Assembly (NCBI RefSeq): GCF_024199795.1
Contig: NZ_JANADK010000001.1
Coordinates: 3,906,001 to 3,970,000 of the forward strand
Source: Bradyrhizobium sp. CCGB01
Lineage (GTDB): Bacteria > Pseudomonadota > Alphaproteobacteria > Rhizobiales > Xanthobacteraceae
Direction of reading: 5' to 3'
Length of the DNA: 64,000 bases
Within the stretch, counting starts at the first letter, position 1, and each line of letters opens with the position of its first letter. A program made the translations under genes and the position numbers. This document shows, piece by piece, positions 9,008 through 18,061 of the stretch. The notes below the pieces were generated by a model that saw nothing but the letters and a program-made list of their open reading frames with translations, was not told the DNA's origin and made no database searches.

Positions 9008-9049
9008 TTGACAATCCGTGCGCCGTCGAAATATTTTATGCTTAAAATA
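9008..9049 (+). promoter_or_regulatory. Promoter with overlapping MarR-type palindrome (operator 2)
   Basis: A sigma70-like -35 TTGACA at 9008-9013 is followed after 18 bp by TATTTT at 9032-9037. The -10 lies inside the perfect inverted repeat TATTTTA-TGCT-TAAAATA (9032-9049). A repressor bound here would block transcription of the monooxygenase operon. The palindrome resembles 654-671 in the other catabolic promoter region. Confidence 0.55.
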
Positions 9050-9117
9050 ATTTGTGGATCGGCATTCCCGGGGGTTTGCAGCTCGGCAAATGGCGCGGCG
9101 CGCGAAAGCGAGGGATC

Positions 9118-11439
9118 ATGCGCATAGTCTGTATCGGTGGCGGCCCGGCCGGGCTCTATCTCGGCCTCCTGATGAAGCGCCGCCATCCGGAGCACATCAT
9201 TACCGTCGTCGAGCGCAACAAGCCCTACGATACGTTCGGCTGGGGCGTTGTGTTCTCCGACGCGATGATGTCGGCGATGCGCGTTGCCGATCCCGAAAGT
9301 GCGACCGAGATCGAGGACGCCTTCAACCACTGGGACGACATCGAGCTCGTCTTCAAGGGGACTCGCCAGCGTACTACTGGCCATGGCTTCATCGGTATTG
9401 GGCGCAAGCACCTGCTCAACATCCTGCAACGGCGCTGCGAGGCGCTGGGCGTCGAGCTCGTCTTCGAGCGAGACGTGGAGTCCGATCTCGAGTTTCCCGA
9501 TGCTGACCTGATCGTCGCCTGCGATGGCGTCAATTCCAGGATCCGCGCCCGCTATGCCGAGCAATTCCAGCCTGACATGGTGATCCGGCCGAACCGCTAC
9601 ATCTGGCTCGGCACCAAGAGGCCGTTCGACGCCTTCACGTTCGATTTTCAGAAGACCGAGCATGGCTGGTTCCAGGCGCATATCTACAAGTTCGACGCCG
9701 AGACCGCGACCTTCATCGTCGAGACCACGGAAGAGGCCTACAACGCCCACGGGCTTGGCGAGCTCGATCAACAAGGATCAATCGAGTTCTGCGAAAAGGT
9801 CTTCGCCGAGACGCTCGACGGCGCGAAGCTCCTCACCAACGCGCGCCATCTGCGCGGGTCGGCCTGGCTCAATTTCAGCCGCTTGATCTGCGGCAAATGG
9901 AGCGTGTTCAACGGCCGCTCCCATGTCGTGCTGATGGGCGATGCGGCACACACCGCGCATTTCGCGATCGGCTCGGGCACCAAGCTCGCGCTCGACGACG
10001 CCATCGAGCTAGCCAACCAATTTGACCGTCACGGTCATGGCGGCGACAACATCGGGGTTGTGCTGGAAGCCTACGAGGAGGTGCGCCGTGTCGATGTCGC
10101 GCGCATCCAGAATGCGGCGCGCAACGCCATGGAATGGTTCGAGGTGGTTGGCCACCGCTATGCCGATACGCTGGAGCCGCCGCAATTTTTCTATTCGATG
10201 CTGACGCGCTCACAGCGCATCAGCCACGAAAACCTCCGCCTGCGTGATCGCACCTGGCTGGAGGGTTTTGAGCGCTGGTTCGCCGCGCGCTCGGGGATCG
10301 CCGTCAAGGACGGCGAACGTGTCCCGCCGCCGATGCTGACGCCGCACAGCGTGCGTGGCTTGTCGCTTGCGAACCGCATCATGGTTTCGCCGATGGCAAT
10401 GTATTCGGCGCAGGACGGGCTCATCAACGACTTCCACATCGCTCATCTCGGCGCGCGTGCCATGGGGGGCGCCGCGCTGATCTTCGCCGAGATGACCTGC
10501 ATCTCGCCGGATGCCCGGATCACACCGGGCTGCCTTGGGCTCTGGAACGATGAGCAAGCGGCGCAATGGCGCCGGCTGGTCGAACTGATCCACAGCCTCG
10601 GACACGCCAAGGTCGGCATTCAGCTCGGCCATGCCGGGCGGAAGGGATCGACCAGGCTCGCGTGGGAGGGGATCGACCAGCCGCTGGAGACGGGCAATTG
10701 GCCGCTGATCTCGGCATCGGCGCTGGCCTACCTGCCCAACGGACAGGTGCCGCGGGCGATGGACCGCAGCGACATGGACCGCGTGCGCGACGATTTCGTC
10801 GCGGCCACGCGCCGGGCGGCGGCGGCCGGCGTCGAGTGGCTCGAGCTCCATTGCGCCCACGGCTATCTGCTGTCGAGCTTCCTGTCGCCACTGACCAACC
10901 GGCGGAATGACGAATATGGCGGCAGCCACGAGAAACGTGCGCGCTTTCCGCTGGAGGTCTTTCGCGCCATGCGTGCGGTGTGGCCGTCGGATCGGCCGAT
11001 GTCGGTGCGGCTGTCGTGCCACGACTGGACCGAAGGCGGCAACACGCCGGCCGACGCGGCAATCTTCGCTGCGATGTTCAAGGAGGCCGGTGCCGATGTG
11101 GTTGACTGCTCGTCGGGGCAGGTCTGGAAGGAGGAGCGGCCGATCTATGGTCGCCTGTTCCAGACGCCTTTCGCCGATCTGATTCGCAACGAGGTCGGTA
11201 TCGAGACCATCGCTGTCGGTGCGATCTCCGAGGCCGATCACGCCAACTCGATCCTCGCCGCAGGCCGCGCCGATCTCTGCGCCATTGCGCGGCCGCATCT
11301 TGCCGATCCTGCCTGGACGCTGCACGAAGCAGCACGTATCGGCATCACTGCAGTCGGTTGGCCGAAGCAATATCTATCGGCCAAGGGGCAATACGAAACC
11401 AATCTGGCACGCGCCGCTGCAGCGGCTGCCGCCCAATGA
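9118..11439 (+). CDS. Bifunctional anthraniloyl/salicylyl-CoA monooxygenase-reductase
   Basis: A 773-residue fusion. Residues 1 to about 385 are a FAD monooxygenase: [20 protein letters not shown] at the N-terminus and [20 protein letters not shown] for FAD binding. Residues about 395-770 are an old yellow enzyme-type FMN reductase: [20 protein letters not shown] and [20 protein letters not shown]. This architecture is that of 2-aminobenzoyl-CoA monooxygenase/reductase and of proteins named bifunctional salicylyl-CoA 5-hydroxylase/oxidoreductase; both act on an ortho-substituted benzoyl-CoA, hydroxylating and then reducing the ring. The ATG at 9118 starts exactly at the FAD fold. The downstream RidA gene favours the amino substrate, by inference. 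Confidence 0.9.
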   Translation: MRIVCIGGGPAGLYLGLLMKRRHPEHIITVVERNKPYDTFGWGVVFSDAMMSAMRVADPESATEIEDAFNHWDDIELVFKGTRQRTTGHGFIGIGRKHLLNILQRRCEALGVELVFERDVESDLEFPDADLIVACDGVNSRIRARYAEQFQPDMVIRPNRYIWLGTKRPFDAFTFDFQKTEHGWFQAHIYKFDAETATFIVETTEEAYNAHGLGELDQQGSIEFCEKVFAETLDGAKLLTNARHLRGSAWLNFSRLICGKWSVFNGRSHVVLMGDAAHTAHFAIGSGTKLALDDAIELANQFDRHGHGGDNIGVVLEAYEEVRRVDVARIQNAARNAMEWFEVVGHRYADTLEPPQFFYSMLTRSQRISHENLRLRDRTWLEGFERWFAARSGIAVKDGERVPPPMLTPHSVRGLSLANRIMVSPMAMYSAQDGLINDFHIAHLGARAMGGAALIFAEMTCISPDARITPGCLGLWNDEQAAQWRRLVELIHSLGHAKVGIQLGHAGRKGSTRLAWEGIDQPLETGNWPLISASALAYLPNGQVPRAMDRSDMDRVRDDFVAATRRAAAAGVEWLELHCAHGYLLSSFLSPLTNRRNDEYGGSHEKRARFPLEVFRAMRAVWPSDRPMSVRLSCHDWTEGGNTPADAAIFAAMFKEAGADVVDCSSGQVWKEERPIYGRLFQTPFADLIRNEVGIETIAVGAISEADHANSILAAGRADLCAIARPHLADPAWTLHEAARIGITAVGWPKQYLSAKGQYETNLARAAAAAAAQ

Positions 11440-11455
11440 GCGGAGGAGGGAACAT

Positions 11456-12634
11456 ATGAGCTCCGTTGCAAAGGTCATCCGGCGCGAGTGGCTCGACTGG
11501 CCGTTCTTCGAGCCGCGTCATCACGCGATCGGCGAGGCGCTCGACCGCTTCGTGCAGTCGGGAGTTCTCGACAAGATCGATCACAGCGACGTCGACGGCG
11601 CCTGTCGCAAGCTCGTGCGTGCGATGGGCGAGGCGGGGTTGCTCGATTGTGCGGTCGCTGCACCTGACGGTGATGCGGCTACGATCGATTCGCGCTCGAT
11701 CTGCCTGTCGCGCGAGTCGCTCGCCTATGCCGACGGTCTAGCCGATTTTGCCTTTGCCATGCAGGGGCTTGGCTCCGGCGCAATCGCGCTCGGCGGTTCC
11801 GCGGAGCTCCGCGAGACCGTTCTGCCGAAAGTCCGGTCGGGCGAATGGCTTTCGGCCTTCGCGTTGTCGGAGAAGGACGCGGGATCGGACGTCGCGGCGA
11901 TGTCTTGCACCGCGCGCGCCGATGGTCACGACTACGTCATCGATGGCGAGAAGACTTGGATCTCCAACGGCGGGATCGCCGACGTTTACACGCTGTTTGC
12001 GCGCACTGGCGAGGCGCCGGGCGCCCGGGGCATTTCGGCCTTCGTCGTCTTCCCCAGTGATCCCGGTTTCAGCATCGCCGAGCGTATCGATGTCATCGCC
12101 CCGCATCCGCTCGCGACACTGCGCTTCACGAACTGCCGGATCCCGGCAAGCCGGCGTCTCGGCGCGCCAGGTGGCGGATTCAAGCTCGCGATGCAGACGC
12201 TCGACATCTTTCGTGCCTCGGTCGCCGCGGCGGCCCTCGGCTTTGCGAGGCGCGCACTTGACGAGGCGCTGTCGCATGCGCGCAGCCGGCGCATGTTTGG
12301 GGCGACGTTGGGTGATCTCCAGCTGACCCAGGCCACGCTCGGCGACATGGCAACGGACGTCGATGCAGCAGCGCTCTTGACCTATCGCGCGGCCTGGCGC
12401 CGCGACGTTCAGAAATTACCCACCACCCGCGAAGCCGCGATGGCAAAGCTAACCGCCACCGAAACCGCGCAGCGCGTCATCGATCGGGCCGTACAGATGT
12501 TCGGTGGTCGTGGCGTGCGCAAGGGGGAGGTCGTCGAAAGCCTCTATCGCGAAATCCGCGCGCTTCGCATCTACGAGGGCGCGACCGAGGTTCAGAAGCT
12601 GATCGTGGCGCGTGAGCTGCTGAAGCCGCGCTGA
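11456..12634 (+). CDS. Acyl-CoA dehydrogenase family protein
   Basis: A 392-residue FAD acyl-CoA dehydrogenase of normal length. FAD/substrate motifs [16 protein letters not shown] and [16 protein letters not shown] are present, as is [20 protein letters not shown] followed by IYEGATEVQ, in which the Glu is the usual catalytic base. The ATG at 11456 follows GGAGGAGGGAACAT, 16 bp after the monooxygenase stop, so it is in the same operon. It probably oxidises a ring-derived alicyclic or opened acyl-CoA made by the upstream enzyme. Confidence 0.92.
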   Translation: MSSVAKVIRREWLDWPFFEPRHHAIGEALDRFVQSGVLDKIDHSDVDGACRKLVRAMGEAGLLDCAVAAPDGDAATIDSRSICLSRESLAYADGLADFAFAMQGLGSGAIALGGSAELRETVLPKVRSGEWLSAFALSEKDAGSDVAAMSCTARADGHDYVIDGEKTWISNGGIADVYTLFARTGEAPGARGISAFVVFPSDPGFSIAERIDVIAPHPLATLRFTNCRIPASRRLGAPGGGFKLAMQTLDIFRASVAAAALGFARRALDEALSHARSRRMFGATLGDLQLTQATLGDMATDVDAAALLTYRAAWRRDVQKLPTTREAAMAKLTATETAQRVIDRAVQMFGGRGVRKGEVVESLYREIRALRIYEGATEVQKLIVARELLKPR

Positions 12635-12654
12635 TTGCAGAGAGTTTTAGCACA

Positions 12655-13086
12655 ATGAAACAAGAAGAGCTCACACTGACCGCCGCGACCCGTGGTCTGC
12701 GGGTGCTTCAGCCTGGCGGCTGGCCGCAGCCGAAGGGCTATGCGAACGGCATCATGGCCGAAGGACGCCTCGTCGTGACCGGTGGTGTCGTTGGCTGGGA
12801 CGTTGCCGGTCAATTTGCGGACGGGTTTGTCGCGCAGGTGCGGCAGACTCTCGAAAACATCGTGGCGATCCTGGCGGAGGGCGGTGCTGGACCCGAACAT
12901 CTCGTGCGCCTGACCTGGTATGTCGTCGACATGGACGAATACGTTTCCAATCTCAAGATGCTCGGCAAAGCCTATCGTGACGTCGTCGGCGTCCACTACC
13001 CGAGCATGGCGCTCGTCCAGGTCGTACGTCTTGTCGAGCCAGCAGCGCGCGTCGAGATCGAAGCGACTGCCGTTATTCCTCGTTGA
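12655..13086 (+). CDS. RidA/YjgF/YER057c family enamine-imine deaminase
   Basis: A 143-residue RidA-fold protein with the family features NGIMAEGRLVVTGGVVGWD, QTLENIVAILAEGG and HYPSMALVQV; the Arg near the end (EPAARVEIEATAVI) is the residue that in RidA proteins binds the carboxylate or acyl group. RidA enzymes hydrolyse enamines and imines. It is the last gene of the monooxygenase operon (20 bp after the dehydrogenase). Because anthraniloyl-CoA dearomatisation yields a 2-amino-enoyl (enamine) CoA, this protein may catalyse the deamination step; that is a context inference. Confidence 0.88.
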   Translation: MKQEELTLTAATRGLRVLQPGGWPQPKGYANGIMAEGRLVVTGGVVGWDVAGQFADGFVAQVRQTLENIVAILAEGGAGPEHLVRLTWYVVDMDEYVSNLKMLGKAYRDVVGVHYPSMALVQVVRLVEPAARVEIEATAVIPR

Positions 13087-13169
13087 CGCGCGCAGGCTTT
13101 CCCGCTGTTGCTGAGCCATGGTCGCCTCCGTTACATGTGGGTGCCGAGAGCAAACCCGGCCGCGAGGAG

Positions 13170-13370
13170 TCAACCAAGCGAGACCGCCTGCGCCACCATG
13201 AGCCCAGCACCCAGGATGCAGATCAGGCCGGCAAAAAACTCAAAGACTGACGGCCCGGGGCGGCCCACCGCAAACAGCGCAAGGATGGTCGCAATGCCGA
13301 ACCGAACGCCCTGCGGCGTGAGGCTATCCCACCCGATAATGTCCCAGCCGATAACCGAAAGAGGACTCAT
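13170..13370 (-). CDS. Small membrane protein (66 aa), unknown
   Basis: A 66-residue protein with a mostly hydrophobic body: FGIATILALFAV and VFEFFAGLICILGAGLMVAQ could form two membrane segments separated by GRPGPS. The ATG is preceded by GACAGGAGGCAGGAA, a strong ribosome site, and overlaps the stop of the 33-residue gene upstream (ATGA), so translation is coupled. I do not recognise the family. A longer in-frame extension to 13550 is rejected because it is highly basic and lacks a start signal. Confidence 0.6.
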   Translation of the reverse strand: MSPLSVIGWDIIGWDSLTPQGVRFGIATILALFAVGRPGPSVFEFFAGLICILGAGLMVAQAVSLG

Positions 13371-13468
13371 TTCCTGCCTCCTGTCTTGAAAACCTTTCGT
13401 TGCCCGGATTTCCGCGCACTTCCGACGCCGTTGGCATCGTCCTTGGCAATTTTGCTGTCGTCGATCAT
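13367..13468 (-). CDS. Very short coupled ORF (33 aa), unknown
   Basis: The peptide starts MIDDSKIAKDDANGVGSARK and ends VFKTGGRK. It is preceded by CAGGAGACTACAC, a good ribosome site, and its TGA overlaps the ATG of the 66-residue membrane protein. The strong signals at both genes argue for a real two-gene unit or a leader peptide. No function can be assigned. Confidence 0.5.
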   Translation of the reverse strand: MIDDSKIAKDDANGVGSARKSGQRKVFKTGGRK

Positions 13469-13744
13469 GTGTAGTCTCCTGGTCTGTGGGTGCTGATCCG
13501 CTCTTTATGTTGCCAGACTTGGAGGCTGTGCGATGTGATCGCGCTCGCACTCGAGCGCTCTACCGGGCAGCAGGGCGAATTCTAGTTTGACCGCCTTTCC
13601 CGTTAAACGCCCACCCAGACGCCCAGATTTTTTTCCGAGGTCGGCCTTCGGTGAGGGCGAAGAGACTCGCCGAACGAGGCACCGGCGCCGGTCTCACCGC
13701 AAGAAGCACCGCCAACGGCTGGCGACACCCCGCCGACGGTTGCG

Positions 13745-13779
13745 GCAAAAACAAAAGAGGCCGCCGATCAGGGCGGCCT
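13745..13779 (-). terminator. Rho-independent terminator, minus strand
   Basis: A perfect 8-bp stem (AGGCCGCC / GGCGGCCT, 13758-13779) with a 6-nt loop is followed on the minus strand by CTTTTGTTTTTG. It lies just downstream of the small minus-strand gene at 13813-13995. Confidence 0.65.
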
Positions 13780-13812
13780 AGCTGTCGTCGCCATCTGCTG
13801 GCAGGACGACGA

Positions 13813-13995
13813 TCACGATGATGACGATACCTTCAGCTTTATAGTTGCCCCTTCGTTGCCAGAAGTGGCCATTCCCCGACATGCAGATCGAACAATGCTT
13901 GAGCCCGACTTAACCGCGACCTTACGCCGATGGACGATACGGATATGAGCACCGCGAATGGTCCGCCAGCTATGGGAAATTCTAATCCGAGTCAT
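13813..13995 (-). CDS. Small basic protein (60 aa), unknown
   Basis: A short, Arg-rich protein beginning MTRIRISHSWRTIRGAHIRI and ending IKLKVSSSS. The ATG has CGGAGG four bases upstream, and an intrinsic terminator follows 34 bp after the stop, which together support a transcription unit. No family is recognised. The composition is not typical, so it may be spurious. Confidence 0.4.
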   Translation of the reverse strand: MTRIRISHSWRTIRGAHIRIVHRRKVAVKSGSSIVRSACRGMATSGNEGATIKLKVSSSS

Positions 13996-14174
13996 TTAAC
14001 CTCCGAGGTTCAATGAAGAGTAACGGTTGTCTCTGGAACGTGCTTCCCAACACACGTCCAGGGATAGCCGATCCCAGGGGCAACGACCGTGATGCGCGTC
14101 ACTGGAACTTCGACTACATGACGAAGGTGCTCCATCACCGCGGCGAGTAACGTGGCACCGAAGATTGCGACAGC

Positions 14175-14279
14175 ATGCCGGCGCAGGTTCTCAACCCCCT
14201 GGTCGATCTGCAGCGCGAGCTGAGGCGCGCCTACCTCTTCATCTCGCACGATCTCGGCGGGGTGCGTCACATTATGTGA
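14175..14279 (+). pseudogene. Fragment of oligopeptide-type ABC transporter ATPase
   Basis: The plus strand reads [20 protein letters not shown] then [14 protein letters not shown] and a stop. This matches the segment after Walker B in DppD/OppF-type ATPases ([33 protein letters not shown]). Walker A, signature and C-terminus are absent. It is a remnant of about 34 codons and shows that this stretch is decayed DNA. Confidence 0.7.
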
Positions 14280-14290
14280 TTAGGATCACG
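14275..14290. promoter_or_regulatory. CRP-like site TGTGA-TTAGGA-TCACG
   Basis: The sequence has the TGTGA-N6-TCAC form of CRP-family sites, like those before the peptide genes at 20-25 kb. A -10-like TAAGAT follows at 14309-14314, upstream of the small gene at 14359. It overlaps the end of the ABC-ATPase remnant, so chance cannot be excluded. Confidence 0.4.
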
Positions 14291-14358
14291 GCCCTAGCGC
14301 GTGACTTGTAAGATTGTCGCGTCGATCAGTTGTTTTGCTGTTCTTCGAGGAGCGCACT

Positions 14359-14514
14359 ATGAACGTCGTGATTAAAAGACTTGATGGCTTGTGGCACCTT
14401 ATCGTCGGATCGTGCCAGCTCCGAACTCCGTTCCTGGCGATTCAGGACCGGGAGCTGGTCGTCACGTACGCCCGGCGAGCTTACCCTGGCGCCAAAGTCT
14501 TCGAACGCGACTGA
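14359..14514 (+). CDS. Small hypothetical protein (51 aa)
   Basis: A 51-residue protein starting MNVVIKRLDGLWHLIVGSCQ and ending RAYPGAKVFERD. The ATG at 14359 follows GAGGAGCGCACT. An upstream in-frame start at 14314 lacks a ribosome site. The pattern suggests a small alpha/beta protein, but I cannot name a family. A CRP-like site lies about 70 bp upstream. Confidence 0.45.
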   Translation: MNVVIKRLDGLWHLIVGSCQLRTPFLAIQDRELVVTYARRAYPGAKVFERD

Positions 14515-14652
14515 TCTCGACAGCGACGCACTCGAGCGAATGTTGTCGAGTAATTGAGTGACTGGCTCTTTCGCGGAAGAGGCCGCTTTTGGCGCGGAAC
14601 TCCAGGCGGAACCCGCCTTCGAGTTGGGCTGCTTCCCGGGGGCAGGCAAAAA

Positions 14653-14692
14653 TTTCAATCGAGAAATGTCATGGACACATCGTGAAGTGTCC
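14653..14692. repeat. Copy of the peptide-locus trailing repeat, with a hairpin
   Basis: TTTCAATCGAGAAATGTCAT followed by GGACACA at 14653-14679 also occurs, with small changes, near 20470-20495, 23198-23224 and (truncated) 25535-25546, always just after a peptide locus or its remnant. Here it also forms GGACAC-N8-GTGTCC (14673-14692), which may help to end transcription of the caspase-like gene on the minus strand. Confidence 0.5.
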
Positions 14693-14700
14693 AGACGAGA

Positions 14701-16014
14701 TCAAGGAGCGAGGCTCTCGCGCAATCGGCGGAGCTGGGACCGGAGCCGCTCGCAGCCCAATTCTCTCTCGAGCTTGGTGATCGCCTCGACCGTAGGCTCA
14801 GCGCGCACGCTCTGTAACCGCGCCATGTCGCGGGTGCAAGCATCCTCGGAACGGACAGACTCATTTTGCGCCTGCTGCTTCGGAGCCGCTTGCGGCGCCG
14901 CATTTCCACCAGGAGGCAGAGCGGTATTGCTAACAATACTCTCAAACAGACGCTGTACTTGTGGACGCAGCCGCTTGCAGGCGACCTCGCGTTGGAAGTT
15001 AGTGATCTCGTCCGGCGCAGGGGTGGCACGCAGACGCGCCAGCCTCGCTTCGTCGCGGACACAGGGGTCCGTGGTTTCGGGGGCCGGCTGTGCGGGAAGC
15101 GCCGCCTTGGGCAGTTCCGCCTTCACCGCCGGCGGCGCGCTTGGCGGCGTCGGATTGACTCCGACCGGCTTCGGCAAGGCCGGCGCCGAAACTGGTGGAG
15201 CGGCCTGGGGTGACGATGCCGGCGCGGCATTTGTCGCACCGAGCTGCGGCACCAGGGAGATGGTCGCGCCGCCGAGAGAGCCATAGATGAACGGCTCCTG
15301 CCGTCCACCGGTCATGGTGATAACCTCATCGCGCACGCGGCCAAGCGCGATCCGGATGTCGACACCGGGCTCGGCAAGGTGCCGGAGCAGCGCGGTTGCA
15401 TAGGGACTATTCACGCCGTCGCCGTCATAGGAAATCGAGCCGGCCCTGGCGGCGAAGGCCACCAGCGTATCGGCACTGATTTCATCAAGCTTCGCAAGTC
15501 CGCCTCTGGTCGGCGAGCGGCTTGCGGACCGCAGCTTGGCCGCAAACGGGTTGTCGCGGCAGGCGTCGAGCAGTATCAAACGCAGGCGGCGTACCGGTTG
15601 CAGCGCCCAGATGATGCGATCGAGCGCGATAGCCTCATCGTCGACGTCGTAGTCGTGGCTCAACCTGGCATCCATCGGTATCAGATAATTCATGCCGCCG
15701 ATCTCGATGCCGTGGCCGGCGTAATAGACCACCGCCACATCGGCGTTCTCTGCAGTAATGAGAAACTCGCGCACAGTGCGCTTGAAGTCGACGACGCCGA
15801 GATCGCTGCGCGAAATTACGGTGTCGAAACCGATGGACTTGAACAGCGCCGCGATCGCCTTGGAGTCGTTGCCGGTATTGGACAGCGTCGGTGCGTTCGT
15901 ATAGGCGGAGATTCCGACCACCAGCGCGACCCGACGCTCCGCTGCGGCCGCATCGGCGAGCATCGCGCTGACGATGAGGCAGAGGACGTAGATCAGGAGC
16001 CGGCGTGGTTTCAT
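14701..16014 (-). CDS. Secreted caspase-like (peptidase C14 / metacaspase-type) protein
   Basis: A 437-residue protein with a signal peptide (about residues 1-25) and a caspase-fold domain (about 27-250). The catalytic dyad is visible: His101 in VVYYAGHGIE and Cys152 in LILLDACRDNPF. A Pro/Ala-rich linker (about 260-330) leads to a C-terminal part with two similar repeats, DPCVRDEARLARLRATPAPD and DACTRDMARLQSVRAEPTVE, each followed by a KRLRPQ / ERLRSQ-type helix. Such proteins cleave after Arg/Lys or Asp in various bacteria; the target here is unknown. The gene is 7 bp downstream of the DUF4399 gene and is probably co-transcribed. Confidence 0.88.
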   Translation of the reverse strand: MKPRRLLIYVLCLIVSAMLADAAAAERRVALVVGISAYTNAPTLSNTGNDSKAIAALFKSIGFDTVISRSDLGVVDFKRTVREFLITAENADVAVVYYAGHGIEIGGMNYLIPMDARLSHDYDVDDEAIALDRIIWALQPVRRLRLILLDACRDNPFAAKLRSASRSPTRGGLAKLDEISADTLVAFAARAGSISYDGDGVNSPYATALLRHLAEPGVDIRIALGRVRDEVITMTGGRQEPFIYGSLGGATISLVPQLGATNAAPASSPQAAPPVSAPALPKPVGVNPTPPSAPPAVKAELPKAALPAQPAPETTDPCVRDEARLARLRATPAPDEITNFQREVACKRLRPQVQRLFESIVSNTALPPGGNAAPQAAPKQQAQNESVRSEDACTRDMARLQSVRAEPTVEAITKLERELGCERLRSQLRRLRESLAP

Positions 16015-16021
16015 CGCTGCA

Positions 16022-16930
16022 TCAATATCCGTAACTCCGCCAGGAGCGATGGCGGTACTTTCGCTTTCTCGGCGGCTGACCGCTCTCCGTCACCGTGACG
16101 TTGATGACTTCGGAGAACACCGCTGGATCGTGCGGCACGTGGGCATAATCGGCGAACAGCAGGCGCAGCTTGTGCTGGCCGATCGGGAGCGTGACCTTCG
16201 CTTCGGTCTGGCCTGCGCCGAAGTGCAGGTGGTTGAAGTCGTTCGGGATCGGTTGGTTCAGCGGAGGTAACTCGGCATCGACAATCAAATGATGATGGCC
16301 GGTGTTGGGTTTGTCGTAGCCCGCCGGCGCCACGCCCATGTTCAACAAGCCGAAGCGGATAACCGGGTTCGGAGAAATATAGGAGCCGTTCTTCGGATAG
16401 ATGAAATAGACCTTAGCGTCCTTCGGCGAGGAACGACGTCCGCCAGCCGCCGGAGCTGCTTGAGTCACCGCGGGGCCAGTTTGGTCAGCCACTTTGACCT
16501 TGATTCGCTCGGAGATCACCGGCGGCGAATGCGGCACGTGATTCTTGTCGGCGAATACCAACTGCAACGTGTGCTCGCCGGGCGTCAGCGAAACTTCTGC
16601 CTCGGTCTGTCCCGCGCCGAAATGGAGGTGCTGGAAATCGTTGGGAATTTCGGCATTCAGCGCCGGCGTTGGCGAGTCGACGATCAAATGATGGTGACCG
16701 CTGTTGGCGCGGTCCGAACCTGCGGGCGCAACGCCCATGCCACGCAGACCAAAATGGAGAGTGGTCTTGGTTGGCAGCGTGTCGCCATCCTTCAAGCCGA
16801 TGAAATAGACGGCGGCCCCGGGTGGCGACGGCGTCGGTCCGCCCATCTGGGCCTGGGCCTGTGCGGCGTGGCAGTGCATCAAACCGCCGATAATTGGAGC
16901 CAGAATCGATATCAGCAATCGTTGCATCAT
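16022..16930 (-). CDS. Periplasmic protein with two DUF4399 domains
   Basis: A 302-residue exported protein (signal peptide to about residue 24). It has two homologous domains of about 115 residues, each with VYFI, a RFGLxxMGVAPAG stretch, GHHHLIVD, PNDFxHLHFGAGQTEA and HKLRLLFAD/HTLQLVFAD segments. The repeated His-rich motif GHHHLIVD suggests metal binding, which is inference. The ATG at 16930 (or 16927) follows GGGAAGATTGCG; the longer frame to 17062 has no signal peptide at its start. It is upstream of and co-directional with the caspase-like gene. Confidence 0.85.
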   Translation of the reverse strand: MMQRLLISILAPIIGGLMHCHAAQAQAQMGGPTPSPPGAAVYFIGLKDGDTLPTKTTLHFGLRGMGVAPAGSDRANSGHHHLIVDSPTPALNAEIPNDFQHLHFGAGQTEAEVSLTPGEHTLQLVFADKNHVPHSPPVISERIKVKVADQTGPAVTQAAPAAGGRRSSPKDAKVYFIYPKNGSYISPNPVIRFGLLNMGVAPAGYDKPNTGHHHLIVDAELPPLNQPIPNDFNHLHFGAGQTEAKVTLPIGQHKLRLLFADYAHVPHDPAVFSEVINVTVTESGQPPRKRKYRHRSWRSYGY

Positions 16931-17186
16931 CGCAATCTTCCCAATGCATGGACCACAATCTGGACCGCAGAAGCCGCGGGAATCTGAAATAATTGCAAGC
17001 TTCGATAATATGCCCGTCCGGAAAAACGAACGAGGATGGAACGATATTCCTTTACCGACCAATGTAAACTCAAATCCCGCGGCGCGACCGGCGCCTTGCC
17101 GGTCGCGGCCGAATGAAGCATGCTATGCGACATTGAATGTGACGTGTGCATACTCCCGATCGTTCGAGCCGACCGGAGATCACAAT

Positions 17187-18059
17187 ATGAAATCCGCCGT
17201 CTTGTCTGTGATTTTTCTCACAGTGCTATTTGCAAGTGCTGCGGCAGGCGCCCAGCGAGGGCTGAGCAGCGGCCCGTCTGGCGACCAACCGTCCGTGCCA
17301 TCCGGCACCAGAGTGGCTCAACAACAGGGCGCCAGTCTGGATCCGGGGGAGCTGTTTCGCGATTGCGATAATTGCGCCGAGCTCGTGGTTGTGCCGCCGG
17401 GAGACTTCGTGATGGGATCCAATGACACGCCCTATGAGAAGCCCGAGCACCTGATCAGCATTCGCAAGCCCTTCGCCATCGGGCGCCGCGAGGTGACGTT
17501 CGCGGAGTGGGATCCGTGCGCCGATGCCGGCGCGTGCAAAGTGCGCCCCGAGGATCACGGCTGGGGCCGCGGCGACCGCCCAGTCATCAATGTCAGCTGG
17601 GAAGACGCCAAGCTGTATGTCGCCTGGCTGTCGCAGAGGACCGGACAGAAATACCGTCTGCCCAGCGAAGCGGAATGGGAGTATGCCGCGCGCGCGGGAA
17701 CCAGAACGTCATTCTGGTGGGGCAAAGAGGCCGGCGCGGGTCATGCCCAGTGCGAGGGCTGTGGTAGTCCGATCAAGCAGCAGGTCGTGCCAGTGGGCTC
17801 GTTCCGGCCAAATGGCTTCGGGCTTTACGACACTTCTGGCAACGCTGCGGAATGGGTCGAGGATTGCTGGAACGATTCATATCGCAATGCGCCGAAGGAC
17901 GCGTCGCCCTGGACGTCGGGCGACTGCCGTCTGCGGGTGCTGCGCGGGGGGAACTTCCTCAGCAAGGCCAGCGACGTCAGATCTTCGGCGAGGTTTCGCT
18001 ACGACGTCGACGTGCGTTACTACGCCAACGGCTTTCGCGTCGTGCGGGAGTTGCAGTAA
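17187..18059 (+). CDS. SUMF1/FGE-fold exported protein lacking the usual C-terminal cysteine
   Basis: A 290-residue protein with a signal peptide (about 1-22) and a formylglycine-generating-enzyme/SUMF1 domain: VVPPGDFVMGS, PVINVSWEDAKLYVAWLS, YRLPSEAEWEYAARAGT, GLYDTSGNAAEWVEDCW and VLRGGNF. True FGE enzymes end in GFRC(A) with a redox-active Cys; here the C-terminus reads GFRVVRELQ, so sulfatase-type activation is unlikely. It may be a ligand-binding or structural version of the fold. It is divergent from the DUF4399 gene and followed after 2 bp by a small exported protein. Confidence 0.85.
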   Translation: MKSAVLSVIFLTVLFASAAAGAQRGLSSGPSGDQPSVPSGTRVAQQQGASLDPGELFRDCDNCAELVVVPPGDFVMGSNDTPYEKPEHLISIRKPFAIGRREVTFAEWDPCADAGACKVRPEDHGWGRGDRPVINVSWEDAKLYVAWLSQRTGQKYRLPSEAEWEYAARAGTRTSFWWGKEAGAGHAQCEGCGSPIKQQVVPVGSFRPNGFGLYDTSGNAAEWVEDCWNDSYRNAPKDASPWTSGDCRLRVLRGGNFLSKASDVRSSARFRYDVDVRYYANGFRVVRELQ

Positions 18060-18061
18060 TC

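Noticed and set aside
13560..13754. Minus-strand 64-codon frame next to the terminator
   Set aside because: It overlaps the terminator stem, has no start signal, and its translation is basic low-complexity sequence.
14010..14270. 86-codon open frame on the minus strand
   Set aside because: The plus strand over its first third codes for a recognisable ABC ATPase remnant, and the frame has only a GTG start without ribosome site.
17187..18059. FGE-type enzyme that modifies the exported peptides
   Set aside because: It lacks the usual C-terminal Cys, is predicted to be periplasmic, and the peptide cores have no Cys and no CxPxR motif.
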